Shown here: positions 42,334 to 51,465 of the stretch, one piece after another
Layout of the letters: each line of letters begins with the position of its first letter
How positions within the stretch are numbered: the stretch's first letter is position 1
NCBI GenBank assembly: GCA_001507425.1
Contig: LMAJ01000028.1
Span: 1 to 64,000 of the forward strand
Source: Flavobacteriaceae bacterium CRH
Lineage (GTDB): Bacteria > Bacteroidota > Bacteroidia > Flavobacteriales > Flavobacteriaceae
Length of the DNA: 64,000 bases
Direction: 5' to 3'
Translations under genes and position numbers: made by a program
The notes under the pieces: generated by a model
What the model was told of the DNA's origin: nothing
Databases searched by the model: none
Seen by the model: only the letters and a program-made list of their open reading frames with translations

Positions 42334-43545
42334 TTACTTTTTAGCCGTTGGATAAATAGCAATTTTATGTGTTCGTAAAGAATAACTCGACATTGCAGCC
42401 GTATTTGATTTCTGAAAACGAATCGCTTTTGAATCTTGTTTCGGCATATGACATTCTACACAATTATTGGCTAACATTGCTTTTGATGTCGTTTTTAAAG
42501 TTGTCTCATTATGCACAACCCCCTGATGACAACTCATGCATATTTTAGAATAGCTTGCCAGATTTTGAGATGCATTTTCGTGCGGATTATGGCAAGTCAT
42601 ACAATCCATAGTTTCATTTTTTTTAAAACATTTGCTGAGGGAAAGTAATCCCAGTTGATTTCCGTGAACATCATAATTAATCGTGTCATTTGATCCGGGA
42701 ACTGCTCTAAAATAATCTGAAAGGTTTTCTCCAGGTTTAAACTGAAAACGGGATTTTATTTTAGACTGATCATTTCCGGAATGGCAAATTGCACAGGCAT
42801 CTATTTTTTGTTGTCTTTTTAAGTTTTTAAAACCAACAATATTTTGGGCAATCTTTAAATCAGGAAATTTTAAATGTGACTGAACATGTTTTTTTGCCGG
42901 TCCGTGGCAACGTTCGCAGTCAATACCATATATAAGTGTTTTTTTGTCCATAAAATCTTCCACTTCCATAGTCATAAAAGTAATGCTGTCAGAACTGGTC
43001 GTAATATATCTGCTGGCGATATTCGAGCTGTGGCAACCGTAACATTCTTTTTCTACTTTTCTTTGAAAATTGGTTGTAGTTGCAGAATAACCAGGACTTG
43101 TCGCCCACGCATTTATCGATTTATAATAAGAAATTGGTAACTCAAAAGTGTAATGATTTTTCCAGTAAGCGCTGGTTTGCGCATGTTTAACTCCAAAAAG
43201 AACTTCAAACGGATACGCTTTAACCTCTTTGTTGTTTTTATACAAAACCTGATACATCGTATCGTTGCGTTCCTCCATTACTAATTTAGTGTCTTTATCG
43301 TAGACAAAGATATTTCGGCCATTTTTAAAATGTCCTAAAATATTTTCTTTAGTAGCGGGTGTACTTGCTTTGAAATGGGAACTATGAAAAGCCGATTCAG
43401 ATTGAGTTTTATGGCATTGAATACAGCTTTCAGAACCGGCATAATCGGTTCCGCGCGGGTCAATGTAATTGTCAGATTCATTCTTGCAGCTCGTAAAAAA
43501 AGCAGTCAGGACGGTAATCATAAAAAGAATTCTTACTTTTTTCAT
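42334..43545 (-). CDS. Multihaem c-type cytochrome lipoprotein (seven CxxCH)
   Basis: 403 aa. The signal ends in FFTSCKN, a lipobox, so the protein is lipid-anchored. Seven haem-binding CxxCH motifs are counted: CIQCHK, CYGCHS, CERCHG, CAICHS, CMTCHN, CMSCHQ and CVECHM. The layout resembles doubled-CxxCH / nitrite-reductase-like multihaem cytochromes in which several motifs form a chain for electron transfer. It is alone, convergent with lpxH. Its redox partner is not visible. Confidence 0.85.
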   Translation of the reverse strand: MKKVRILFMITVLTAFFTSCKNESDNYIDPRGTDYAGSESCIQCHKTQSESAFHSSHFKASTPATKENILGHFKNGRNIFVYDKDTKLVMEERNDTMYQVLYKNNKEVKAYPFEVLFGVKHAQTSAYWKNHYTFELPISYYKSINAWATSPGYSATTTNFQRKVEKECYGCHSSNIASRYITTSSDSITFMTMEVEDFMDKKTLIYGIDCERCHGPAKKHVQSHLKFPDLKIAQNIVGFKNLKRQQKIDACAICHSGNDQSKIKSRFQFKPGENLSDYFRAVPGSNDTINYDVHGNQLGLLSLSKCFKKNETMDCMTCHNPHENASQNLASYSKICMSCHQGVVHNETTLKTTSKAMLANNCVECHMPKQDSKAIRFQKSNTAAMSSYSLRTHKIAIYPTAKK

Positions 43546-43639
43546 TATTGTAAATATACTTTTTTTTGAAGAAAATCAAAATATATTTCAATTGTGAAAA
43601 AATGTTCTTAAAATATTTAGAATAATTCTGAATTAGTGT

Positions 43640-43996
43640 TTAATTCATCCCGGCTCCGTAAACATATTCATCAAGATCAATTCGGAACAAAGAACCTTCA
43701 ACTAAATCTTTAATCGATTTCAATTCCGTCATAGAAACCGCCAAATCGATAGATGCGCAAGGTGTTTTCAATAAAAATTTATGACAGGAGTATTTTAATT
43801 CGCAAGCTTCACAACAGGCATTTTCCATCATGCTGTCTTCAATCAAATCGCAAAAGTGATTCAGTTCCTGAACGCTGAAATAGAATCCGGTTTCTTTAAA
43901 AACCAATTGCACTTTATCAGTTATGGTTTCGTTTTCCTTTTTCCAGTAAAAAGCAATTCCAAAATTGTTGTGGTATAACTGTTCTATTTCTCTCAT
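43640..43996 (-). CDS. Conserved Bacteroidota protein with a Cys cluster
   Basis: 118 aa. The cluster CCEACELKYSCHKFLLKTPC (about residues 62-81) and YGAGMN at the C-terminus fit a small conserved Bacteroidota family (DUF6686-like) of unknown role. The Cys residues could bind iron-sulfur or zinc. No signal peptide or membrane segment. It stands alone, after the multihaem cytochrome gene on the same strand with 94 bp between. I am unsure of the family name. Confidence 0.55.
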   Translation of the reverse strand: MREIEQLYHNNFGIAFYWKKENETITDKVQLVFKETGFYFSVQELNHFCDLIEDSMMENACCEACELKYSCHKFLLKTPCASIDLAVSMTELKSIKDLVEGSLFRIDLDEYVYGAGMN

Positions 43997-44156
43997 TATA
44001 AATCCTTTTATTTCAACAAATATAAATATTATTTATATTAGTTCTAAATAAAAAACTCATAAATGATTAAAAATTATTCACTTTTTAAGTGATTTTAGTG
44101 TGATTAAAGAGAGTGATGTTAATTTTGTTTATAACATTAGATTTGATAATGAAATT

Positions 44157-45077
44157 TTACTTATACCACTTCTCAATTTGAGATAAAAATTGATTTTGCT
44201 GATCAACGAATAAATAATGCGAACAGTTTTCAATTAATGCAAAATGATTTTCTCCGGAAATACTTTTAATCGAACTAATTTGAGCATTAGAAAAGACGCC
44301 GTCATCTTTTCCGTAAATAGCATATATTGAAATTCCTTTTGCTTTTATCTTTTTTAATAAAGGTCTGCTGTCGATATTGTTTTGCTTTTCATTTTGATAG
44401 AAAAGTAAAGGAGCATTTTTGTTTCTGATATTGTTTTTGTAAAAATCACTCGTTTCGTAATTGCTATATAATTTTTTCGAAGCTTCAGTTGGATTTGGCA
44501 TTTTAAAATAACCATTTTCTCCAGCTAAATCAAAACAAGCTTTTCTGTATTCCGCTGAATTTTTATTTAGCTTTTCAATCGCACTTATTTTATTTAATTG
44601 ATCTGAATCGCTTTTATCCTTCGCTATTTTTGTAACCGAATTTAAAATGTGATCGTAGGTTTCCTGCTGAGAGAATAAAGCGCCAGCCAAAATAAGAGAA
44701 CTAACATTTTTAGGATATTTTGCGGTATAAAGTGTAGCGACTAAACCTCCAAAACTATGCGCAAGAAGTGTAACTTGCTGCAAATGATATTTTTTTAAAA
44801 TTGAATTTAAATCCTGAAACGCTTCTTCATAAGTAAATTTTGCGTTGAGGTCTGTAGATCTTCCTTCGCCTCTTCGGTCATAAACAATTACATAAAACCC
44901 TTTATCCGCCAATTTTTGAGCTGTAGTTGCCTCAAATAAAGTTGAGTTACCACTTGGGCCTCCGTGAATAAAAATCAGTGCTTTATCTTTTGTATTTCCG
45001 TATGTTTTGATGTAAAGATTCTGTCCACTTGCAAAAAGTGAAATAGTAAAAATGAAAATTAATAGTAAGCGTTTCAT
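44157..45077 (-). CDS. Alpha/beta hydrolase, secreted
   Basis: 306 aa. A signal peptide (KRLLLIFIFTISLFASGQN) precedes an alpha/beta-hydrolase fold with HGGPSGNS (oxyanion region), LAHSFGGLV (nucleophile Ser) and NCSHYLFVD (catalytic His); the acid is probably in YGKDDGVF. The pattern is that of proline-iminopeptidase-like hydrolases. It starts immediately at the stop of the MFS gene (TAATG overlap), so the two are co-translated. Confidence 0.85.
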   Translation of the reverse strand: MKRLLLIFIFTISLFASGQNLYIKTYGNTKDKALIFIHGGPSGNSTLFEATTAQKLADKGFYVIVYDRRGEGRSTDLNAKFTYEEAFQDLNSILKKYHLQQVTLLAHSFGGLVATLYTAKYPKNVSSLILAGALFSQQETYDHILNSVTKIAKDKSDSDQLNKISAIEKLNKNSAEYRKACFDLAGENGYFKMPNPTEASKKLYSNYETSDFYKNNIRNKNAPLLFYQNEKQNNIDSRPLLKKIKAKGISIYAIYGKDDGVFSNAQISSIKSISGENHFALIENCSHYLFVDQQNQFLSQIEKWYK

Positions 45078-46357
45078 TACTCCATATTTTGATGATCTTC
45101 CATATCTTTTTGCAGGTCTAGATTTCTAAAAGTAGGAGATGTTATTCCGAAACCTAAAACGGTTAAAAGCGTCATACTTCCACCAAAAACCACAGAAACT
45201 ACAGTTCCCATTAATTTAGCTGTTAAACCACTTTCAAAAGCACCCAATTCATTCGAAGATCCAACAAACATAGAATTTACGGCCGCAACACGTCCGCGCA
45301 TATGATCAGGAGTTTTCAGTTGCAGGATCGTCTGGCGAATTACCACAGAAATTCCGTCAGCAAGACCGCTTAAAAATAATGCTACAACCGATATCCAGAA
45401 AATAGTAGAAACTCCAAAAAGAATAATCGATAATCCGAAAATAAAAATGGCAGCCAAAAGTTTCATTCCGGCTTTTTTGTATAAAGGAACATAAGCTGAA
45501 ACTAACATCGTAATAAAAGCACCAACCGCCGGAGCAGCTCTTAAAACACCAAAACCTTCCGGACCAACTTTTAAAATATCCTGGGCAAAAACGGGAAGTA
45601 ACGCAACAGCACCACCAAAAAGAACGGCAACCATATCCAGAGAAAGTACACCTAAAATGGTTTTATTATTAAAGACAAACTTTAATCCTTCTTTGAGGCT
45701 CTCCATTATCGGTTCGCCAATTTTAGGATTTAAGATTGGTTTTTTCTCGATTTGTGATAAAGCAATTAATGCTGAAACAGAGAATCCAACCACTAAACAC
45801 ATCGACCAGTGAACTCCAATAAAATTAATCGCAAAACCTGCAACCGCCGGCCCTAAAACAGAACCAATCTGCCAAACCGAACTACTCCAGGTTGCAGCAT
45901 TTGGATATGCTTTTTTAGGAACAATTAAAGATAAAAGCGAGAAAATAGTTGGGCCAAGAAAAGCACGAACCAATCCGCCTAAAAAGACTAAAAAGTAAAT
46001 GGAATATAAAATGACATCAGTAGACCAGCCGCCAACTACTTTTGGCCAGGTCAATAAAAATAACCCAAAACTAATTACAGAAAATCCTAAAATACATTTT
46101 ACCAATAATCCTTTTTTCTCTCGTTGATCGACCATGTGGCCTGCAAATAAAGCCATCGAAACGGCTGGAATTACTTCCATCAAACCGATTAATCCTAGTG
46201 AAAGCGGATTTTTAGTTAAACTATAAACCTCCCATTCGATTACGATAAACTGCATCGACCAGGCAAAAACCATAGCAAAACGCAATAATAAAAACACATT
46301 AAATTCTCTGTAGCGCAATGCCTGATAAGGATCTGCTTTTTTTGTTTTATCTTTCAT
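45077..46357 (-). CDS. MFS transporter
   Basis: 426 aa, 12 predicted membrane helices, with an EntS/multidrug-type layout: helix-loop motifs GHMVDQREKKG (loop 2-3, motif A like), LGPAVAGFAI and GLADGISVVIRQTIL. It is probably an exporter driven by proton flux; substrate unknown. It lies in an operon: recJ upstream overlaps its start by 11 bp and the hydrolase overlaps its stop by one base. The grouping with recJ may only reflect compact packing. Confidence 0.85.
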   Translation of the reverse strand: MKDKTKKADPYQALRYREFNVFLLLRFAMVFAWSMQFIVIEWEVYSLTKNPLSLGLIGLMEVIPAVSMALFAGHMVDQREKKGLLVKCILGFSVISFGLFLLTWPKVVGGWSTDVILYSIYFLVFLGGLVRAFLGPTIFSLLSLIVPKKAYPNAATWSSSVWQIGSVLGPAVAGFAINFIGVHWSMCLVVGFSVSALIALSQIEKKPILNPKIGEPIMESLKEGLKFVFNNKTILGVLSLDMVAVLFGGAVALLPVFAQDILKVGPEGFGVLRAAPAVGAFITMLVSAYVPLYKKAGMKLLAAIFIFGLSIILFGVSTIFWISVVALFLSGLADGISVVIRQTILQLKTPDHMRGRVAAVNSMFVGSSNELGAFESGLTAKLMGTVVSVVFGGSMTLLTVLGFGITSPTFRNLDLQKDMEDHQNME

Positions 46358-48047
46358 CTGTTCTAATATCTTTTAGCATAAGTTGAGTAGAAACCGTGCC
46401 ATTCCACTCGTTTTCAGACAGCGAATACGCCAGCTGAAAAGGATTTTGATTTTTTGTTATGTTTATTTTTTTTCCGAGTCCAAAACCAATTGCCGCAATT
46501 CCTTCTGAATTATTCTGTTTGACAAATAATCTCAAATGTTCTTCTTCTGCGCCTAAAGTTTTGGCGTAACCCGTATCTTTTACGTTTTGCGTCATAAAAA
46601 CGGGCGTCATATTCTGCGGGCCAAAAGGTTCAAATTGTTTCAAAATCCGAACAAGTTTTGGCGTTATATCTGTAAAATTAATTTCAGCATCAACTTCTAT
46701 TTCCGGAGTTCGCATTTCGGGCAATATAGTTGCTGAAACTTGTTTCTCGAAAGCATCTTTAAAAGGTTTATAATTCTCGGCTTTCAAAGTCATTCCCGCC
46801 GCGTACATGTGGCCTCCAAATTGCTCCAAATGTTCTGCGCAGGCATCTAATGCGTTGTAAACATCAAACCCTTTTACAGATCTTGCAGAAGCCGCATATT
46901 TATCGCCGCTTTTGGTAAAAACCAAAGTGGGACGGTAATAGGTTTCGATTAATCGTGAAGCGACAATTCCGATAACACCTTTGTGCCAGTCTTCCTGAAA
47001 AACAACAGTCGAGAACCTTTCTTCTTCCTGATTTTCTATGATTTGCTGAAAAGCTTCTTTCGTAATTCTTTTATCTAAATCTTTTCGATCAGAATTGTGT
47101 TGTTCAATTTCTGACGCAAATTGTTGTGCTTGTTCAAAATTAAATTCAGTCAACAATTCAACCGCATGATTTCCGTGTTTAATTCTTCCGGCGGCATTTA
47201 TTCTTGGAGAAATAATAAAAACAACATCCGTAATATCTAATGTTTTCTTTTTTACCTGATGCACCAGAGCTTTAATTCCGGGTCTTGGATCTGAGTTGAT
47301 AACCTGCAATCCGAAATAAGCCAAAACTCGGTTTTCACCCGTAATCGGAACAATATCTGCTGCAATTGCCGTAGCAACCAAATCGAGATATTGAACTAAA
47401 TCTTGAATAGTTTCATTTCGATTTTGACCTAAAGCCTGAATTAATTTAAAACCAACGCCGCAACCGCACAATTCATCATACGGATAAGAGCAATCTTCTC
47501 TTTTTGGATCTAAAATCGCAACCGCATCCGGCAGCATATTTCCGGGTCTGTGGTGATCGCAAATAATAAAATCGATATTTTTTTCTTTCGCGTAGGCGAT
47601 ATGATCAATAGATTTGATACCACAATCGAGCGCAATAATTAACGAAAACCCGTTATCATCGGCAAAGTCAATTCCTTTAAAAGAAATTCCATAACCTTCG
47701 TCGTAACGATCGGGAATATAAGTGGCAATATTTGGATAATATGATTTTAAATAGGCTGAAACCAAAGAAACGGCAGTTGTTCCGTCGACATCGTAATCGC
47801 CAAAAACCAAAATATTCTCCTGATTTTCAATTGCTAATTCTATTCGCGCAACCGCTTTGTCCATATCTTTCATTAAATAAGGGTCATGGAGATGTTCTAA
47901 AGACGGGCGAAAGAAATTCCTGGCATCTTCAAAAGTTTCAATGCCACGCTGAATCAAAAGTGTTGCTACAAAATCTTCTACATTTAAGGCTTGCGCCAAA
48001 TGTTTGATTTTATCTTCAGAAGGTTTTGGTTTTAATGTCCAACGCAT
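46347..48047 (-). CDS. recJ: Single-stranded-DNA-specific exonuclease RecJ
   Basis: 566 aa. DHH-family nuclease that degrades single-stranded DNA 5' to 3' in recombination and mismatch repair. The metal-binding motifs are VFGDYDVDGTTAVSL, LIIALDCGI, ICDHHRPGN and ISPRINAAGRIKHG; the DHHA1 part has GIVASRLIETY and EQFGGHMYAAGM. Length is normal. It heads the recJ-MFS-hydrolase run. Confidence 0.96.
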   Translation of the reverse strand: MRWTLKPKPSEDKIKHLAQALNVEDFVATLLIQRGIETFEDARNFFRPSLEHLHDPYLMKDMDKAVARIELAIENQENILVFGDYDVDGTTAVSLVSAYLKSYYPNIATYIPDRYDEGYGISFKGIDFADDNGFSLIIALDCGIKSIDHIAYAKEKNIDFIICDHHRPGNMLPDAVAILDPKREDCSYPYDELCGCGVGFKLIQALGQNRNETIQDLVQYLDLVATAIAADIVPITGENRVLAYFGLQVINSDPRPGIKALVHQVKKKTLDITDVVFIISPRINAAGRIKHGNHAVELLTEFNFEQAQQFASEIEQHNSDRKDLDKRITKEAFQQIIENQEEERFSTVVFQEDWHKGVIGIVASRLIETYYRPTLVFTKSGDKYAASARSVKGFDVYNALDACAEHLEQFGGHMYAAGMTLKAENYKPFKDAFEKQVSATILPEMRTPEIEVDAEINFTDITPKLVRILKQFEPFGPQNMTPVFMTQNVKDTGYAKTLGAEEEHLRLFVKQNNSEGIAAIGFGLGKKINITKNQNPFQLAYSLSENEWNGTVSTQLMLKDIRTDER

Positions 48048-48049
48048 TT

Positions 48050-48279
48050 TTTAATTGTAGATTTTAGATTTTAGATTTTAGATTTTTGAAATCGTTTAAT
48101 CTGATATGTAATTTTTTTTGCCACAGATTTAATGATTTAAAAGGATTTTAATCTGTGATAATCGTTTTTAATCTGTGGCAGAAAATATTCGGTTTTCTAA
48201 CTTTGATAAAGGTTTATAGTTCAAATCTCAGGATAAAGCAGACTTAGGAAATCTAAAATCTGCATTCTAAAATCTAAAA
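48050..48279. repeat. Two intergenic repeat families between recJ and the HopJ-like gene
   Basis: TTAGATTTTAGATTTTAGATTT at 48060-48083 and its mirror AAATCTAAAATC near 48248-48278 are one family. A second family is the inverted pair TTGCCACAGATT (48119-48130) and AATCTGTGGCA (48171-48181). No gene is seen in this gap. Confidence 0.7.
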
Positions 48280-48624
48280 TTATTTTACTTCTAATGCATT
48301 TCCTTCAAACTTAATTCCGTCCCAGCCTAAGTTGATGAAATTTCTAATATTTTGATGATTCGTTCCGTTTGGATCTTTTAAAACTTCTTCAAAATAGAAA
48401 GCTCCAAAACAGGCTAAAGTTTCTTCTTTATTTAAATTCTGCAATTTTGCGAAAGAAAATAATTTACAAGAACCAGAATTTTCTCCGGCTGCGTTATGTT
48501 GTGTTCCGTTTTGAAAAGCGGTTGGAGTAAAGTTGTAGTTTTCTTCAATTACTGCAATAGTTTCCGGAAATGTGATTTGTGTTGGTATTTGTTTTACTTT
48601 TTCTAAAAAGGCTTGAATGCTCAT
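48280..48624 (-). CDS. HopJ type III effector-like protein
   Basis: 114 aa from the ATG at 48624 (MSIQAFLEKVKQIPTQITF); an in-frame ATG at 48663 would read through the CACAGATTTCACG repeat and is rejected. Motifs FNENYNFTPTAFQNGTQHNA-like (here EENYNFTPTAFQNGTQHNAA), NSGSCKLFSFAKLQ and LACFGAFYFEEVL match the HopJ family, which is common in free-living bacteria and not necessarily an effector. Cytoplasmic, function unknown. Confidence 0.85.
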   Translation of the reverse strand: MSIQAFLEKVKQIPTQITFPETIAVIEENYNFTPTAFQNGTQHNAAGENSGSCKLFSFAKLQNLNKEETLACFGAFYFEEVLKDPNGTNHQNIRNFINLGWDGIKFEGNALEVK

Positions 48625-48644
48625 GATTATGGTTTGATTTTTTT

Positions 48645-48709
48645 TGCCACAGATTTCACGCATTTAAAAGGATTTTTTTAATCCCTAATAATCTGTGAAA
48701 TCTGTGGCA
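48645..48709. repeat. Inverted TGCCACAGATTTCAC repeat
   Basis: TGCCACAGATTTCAC at 48645-48659 and its mirror GTGAAATCTGTGGCA at 48695-48709 form a 15-bp inverted repeat with a 35-bp AT-rich centre. No T run follows on either strand, so it is not a clear terminator. Same family as 48119-48181. Confidence 0.75.
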
Positions 48710-48719
48710 TAAATAATAT

Positions 48720-49451
48720 TTAATCTTCTTCTTGTTCTTCATCATCCTTCGAAAATTTACTTTTCTTAGGTTCTTTTATTATTGTTTTTCCGGCAACGAC
48801 AACGACAATTTCGCCACGTGGTGCTGTTTTTTCAAAATGCGTTAAAACTTCTCTTGCGGTTCCGCGTACATTTTCTTCGTGTAATTTTGATAATTCTCTT
48901 GAAACGCAAACTTGTCGGTCTTCTCCAAAATACTGTATAAATTCAGCTAAAGTTTTAACCAATTTATGTGGAGAAACATACAAAATCATGGTTCTGGTTT
49001 CTTCGGCTAAAGCCAAAAAGCGGGTTTGACGTCCTTTTTTATCAGGCAAAAAACCTTCAAAAATAAACTTATCATTTGGTAATCCGCTGTTTACAAGTGC
49101 CGGAACAAAAGCAGTTGCTCCCGGTAAACATTCTACTTCGATTTTATTTTCGACACAAGCGCGTGTCAATAAAAATCCGGGATCAGAAATCGCCGGAGTT
49201 CCTGCGTCAGAAATTAAGGCAATGGTTTCACCGGCTTTCAAACGCGCAATTAAATTTTCGGTTGTTTTATGTTCGTTGTGCATGTGATGGCTGTGCATAT
49301 GCGTACCAATTTCAAAATGCTTTAACAACTTTCCACTCGTTCTGGTGTCTTCGGCCAAAATCAAATCTACTTCTTTCAGAATCCTAATGGCACGAAAAGT
49401 CATATCTTCAAGATTACCAATTGGCGTTGGAACGATATATAATTTAGACAT
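48720..49451 (-). CDS. rsmI: 16S rRNA (cytidine 1402-2'-O)-methyltransferase
   Basis: 243 aa. It methylates the 2'-OH of C1402 in 16S rRNA using S-adenosylmethionine. Tetrapyrrole-methylase-type motifs are present: LYIVPTPIGNLEDMTFRAI at the start, LAEDTRTSGKLL, ALISDAGTPAISDPGFLL, CLPGATAFVPALVNSGLP. The start at 49451 fits the family; the ATG at 49490 adds 13 unlike residues. The C-terminal tail KKSKFSKDDEEQEED is a charged extension. Confidence 0.95.
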   Translation of the reverse strand: MSKLYIVPTPIGNLEDMTFRAIRILKEVDLILAEDTRTSGKLLKHFEIGTHMHSHHMHNEHKTTENLIARLKAGETIALISDAGTPAISDPGFLLTRACVENKIEVECLPGATAFVPALVNSGLPNDKFIFEGFLPDKKGRQTRFLALAEETRTMILYVSPHKLVKTLAEFIQYFGEDRQVCVSRELSKLHEENVRGTAREVLTHFEKTAPRGEIVVVVAGKTIIKEPKKSKFSKDDEEQEED

Positions 49452-49480
49452 AATTAGTTTTAATATTAAATATAATAACA

Positions 49481-49561
49481 CAGATTTCACGAATTAGCAC
49501 GAATGATTGAAGTGCTGAAATTCCACGAATATAAATTCGTGTCAATCTGTGAAATTCGTGT
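49481..49561. repeat. CACGAATT / CACAGATTTCACG intergenic repeat
   Basis: CACAGATTTCACGAATTAGC at 49481-49500 is mirrored by the end of the gap (AATCTGTGAAATTCGTG, 49544-49560). The same words occur at 55653-55683. It lies just before the rsmI start on the minus strand. Confidence 0.65.
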
Positions 49562-50608
49562 TTATGAGAATTTTTTCTCTACAATTCCAAGAAAACGTTC
49601 TGCGTAATCGTCTTTTCCTTCCCAGTTATTATAATCCGGTTTTACCATGCTTTCGATAAATTCCTGGGCTTCGCCATAAGTATCAAATGTCAATAACTGG
49701 TTTAAAACGCGGCTGTAATCTTCAGTACTGTTACCGAAAAGATTTTTAGTGAATGCAATTCGGTCATTTAAATCAATATGAAAACCTTTTGCCAGTTTTT
49801 CGTTTAACGGAACTGTTTTTGGTTTTGCAGATTCTAAAGTAGTCGTTTCAATAGCTGATTTTTTCTCGTTGAACTCATTTATTGATGGAGTAGGAGCAGA
49901 AGGAATATTTTCAAGACTGTCTACTTTTACAAATTGTGTATCGGCATAATTAGCGCCCAAAATATCTTCAAACGAAATATGATGAATTGGAATTGATTTT
50001 GTATCCGTCTCTACTTTTGGCGCTTCAGCTTTTAGTTCTGTTTTTTGCTCTTCTACTTTTTCTTCCGTATCTAATTCAAAAGCAGGTTTAAAATCAGGAA
50101 TTGGTTTGGATTCGCTTATAGTTCTAAAATAGTGTTCTGTAGCAGTTTCTTTTTTAATTTCTGAAACGGGTTCTTCTACTTTTTCAACAATAGGCTCTTC
50201 AATTACTGCAACAGGTTCTGGAATTGTTTCTACTACAGGTTCCGGAATTATTTCTTCAGGAATCTCGGCAATAACTTCTTCCTTGATTTCTTCTTTTGTT
50301 TCTTCAAGAATTGCAGGTTCAGGAGTTGCTTCAATTGCAATTTCTGCAACCGGAGCGGGAACTTCTATTACAACTTCTGATGGAATCATTTCTTCTTTTT
50401 CGAAAACACTTTCAATGTGAGAATCAATTTCGCTACGCCCAATAGTTGGTTTTTGAGCATCGAAATTTTCATCTATAAATTTTAAAACCGCTAATTTCTC
50501 GTATAATTTCTGTGTTTCAATATATAATTGATTGATATCGGATTTATTTTTTAGCTTTAAAATTCGATGTGCAATGCTGATTAAATCGGCTTCCAATTTT
50601 TTTTTCAT
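49562..50608 (-). CDS. Glu/Pro-rich protein of unknown function
   Basis: 348 aa. The N-terminal ~50 residues are helical (KKLEADLISIAHRILKLKNK). From about residue 75 to 180 there is a low-complexity region of alternating Pro/Glu/Val words such as IPEPVVETIPEPVAV. The C-terminal ~70 residues (LNDRIAFTKNLFGNS, then LNQLLTFDTYGEAQEFI) form a compact domain conserved in flavobacteria by recollection. No signal or membrane segment. It may be a scaffold; no role is assigned. Confidence 0.6.
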   Translation of the reverse strand: MKKKLEADLISIAHRILKLKNKSDINQLYIETQKLYEKLAVLKFIDENFDAQKPTIGRSEIDSHIESVFEKEEMIPSEVVIEVPAPVAEIAIEATPEPAILEETKEEIKEEVIAEIPEEIIPEPVVETIPEPVAVIEEPIVEKVEEPVSEIKKETATEHYFRTISESKPIPDFKPAFELDTEEKVEEQKTELKAEAPKVETDTKSIPIHHISFEDILGANYADTQFVKVDSLENIPSAPTPSINEFNEKKSAIETTTLESAKPKTVPLNEKLAKGFHIDLNDRIAFTKNLFGNSTEDYSRVLNQLLTFDTYGEAQEFIESMVKPDYNNWEGKDDYAERFLGIVEKKFS

Positions 50609-50745
50609 AACTGTTGAAATTATAGTGAATAGGGTATTTTAGTGTATTTTGTATTGAATATCTTTATTCTTGGAGAAAATTGACGAGATGTATTTTTATT
50701 TCTGTTAATAAGCGTTTGCGAATCTTCGATTTGATAAAAATTATC

Positions 50746-50753
50746 TACTTTTG
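50746..50753 (+). promoter_or_regulatory. -7 element upstream of tdk
   Basis: TACTTTTG fits TAnnTTTG and lies 92 bp before the tdk start codon; TTTG words lie upstream at 12 and 27 nt, not at the ideal spacing. Confidence 0.35.
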
Positions 50754-50844
50754 AAAAAACGTTAAAACAGTAAATTTTAGCGTCAATTTATTACCATTAC
50801 AAAGTAATAAAAACTATTCATCATTAAAGGTAGAAAAATACAAA

Positions 50845-51435
50845 ATGTTTCTCGAAAATACAGTAAATCACAAAGAACAATTTGGTTGGATTGAAGTTAT
50901 TTGTGGATCAATGTTTTCGGGTAAAACCGAGGAGTTAATCCGCAGATTAAAACGTGCCCAATTTGCCAAACAAAAAGTCGAAATTTTTAAACCTGCTATT
51001 GATACCCGCTATCATGACGAAATGGTGGTATCGCACGATGCCAACGAAATTCGTTCAACTCCGGTTCCTGCTGCTGCCAATATTGCTATTTTAGCACAAG
51101 GCTGCGATGTTATTGGTATTGATGAAGCACAGTTTTTTGATGATGAAATTGTTACGGTTTGTAATGATCTTGCCAATCAGGGAATTCGTGTGATAGTTGC
51201 AGGACTTGATATGGATTTTAAAGGAAACCCTTTCGGGCCAATGCCGGCTCTTATGGCAACAGCAGAATATGTAACCAAAGTTCACGCCGTTTGCACCAGA
51301 ACAGGAAATCTTGCTAACTATAGTTTCCGTAAAACTGATAACGATAAGTTGGTAATGTTGGGCGAAACCGAAGAATATGAGCCTTTAAGCCGTGCCGCTT
51401 ATTATAATGCAATGAAAAAAAATCAGGAGAAATAA
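50845..51435 (+). CDS. tdk: Thymidine kinase
   Basis: 196 aa. It phosphorylates thymidine with ATP in nucleotide salvage. The P-loop is GSMFSGKTEELIRRLKRAQ (about residues 18-36), the catalytic Glu is in IGIDEAQFFDDE, and VIVAGLDMDFKG and AVCTRTGNLANYSFRK (lasso region) follow. The zinc-binding Cys pairs of type II thymidine kinases are reduced: only one Cys (AVCTRTG) is visible, as in other flavobacteria. 196 aa is standard. Confidence 0.95.
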   Translation: MFLENTVNHKEQFGWIEVICGSMFSGKTEELIRRLKRAQFAKQKVEIFKPAIDTRYHDEMVVSHDANEIRSTPVPAAANIAILAQGCDVIGIDEAQFFDDEIVTVCNDLANQGIRVIVAGLDMDFKGNPFGPMPALMATAEYVTKVHAVCTRTGNLANYSFRKTDNDKLVMLGETEEYEPLSRAAYYNAMKKNQEK

Positions 51436-51465
51436 ATTCATTTTCGTCACAAAAAAAACTTCAAA

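Noticed and set aside
43640..43996. Ferredoxin-like iron-sulfur protein
   Set aside because: The Cys spacing (CC..C.....C ... C) is not a ferredoxin pattern and the rest of the protein fits a conserved uncharacterised family better.
48280..48624. A true type III secretion effector
   Set aside because: HopJ-like proteins are widespread in non-pathogens, and no secretion genes are nearby.
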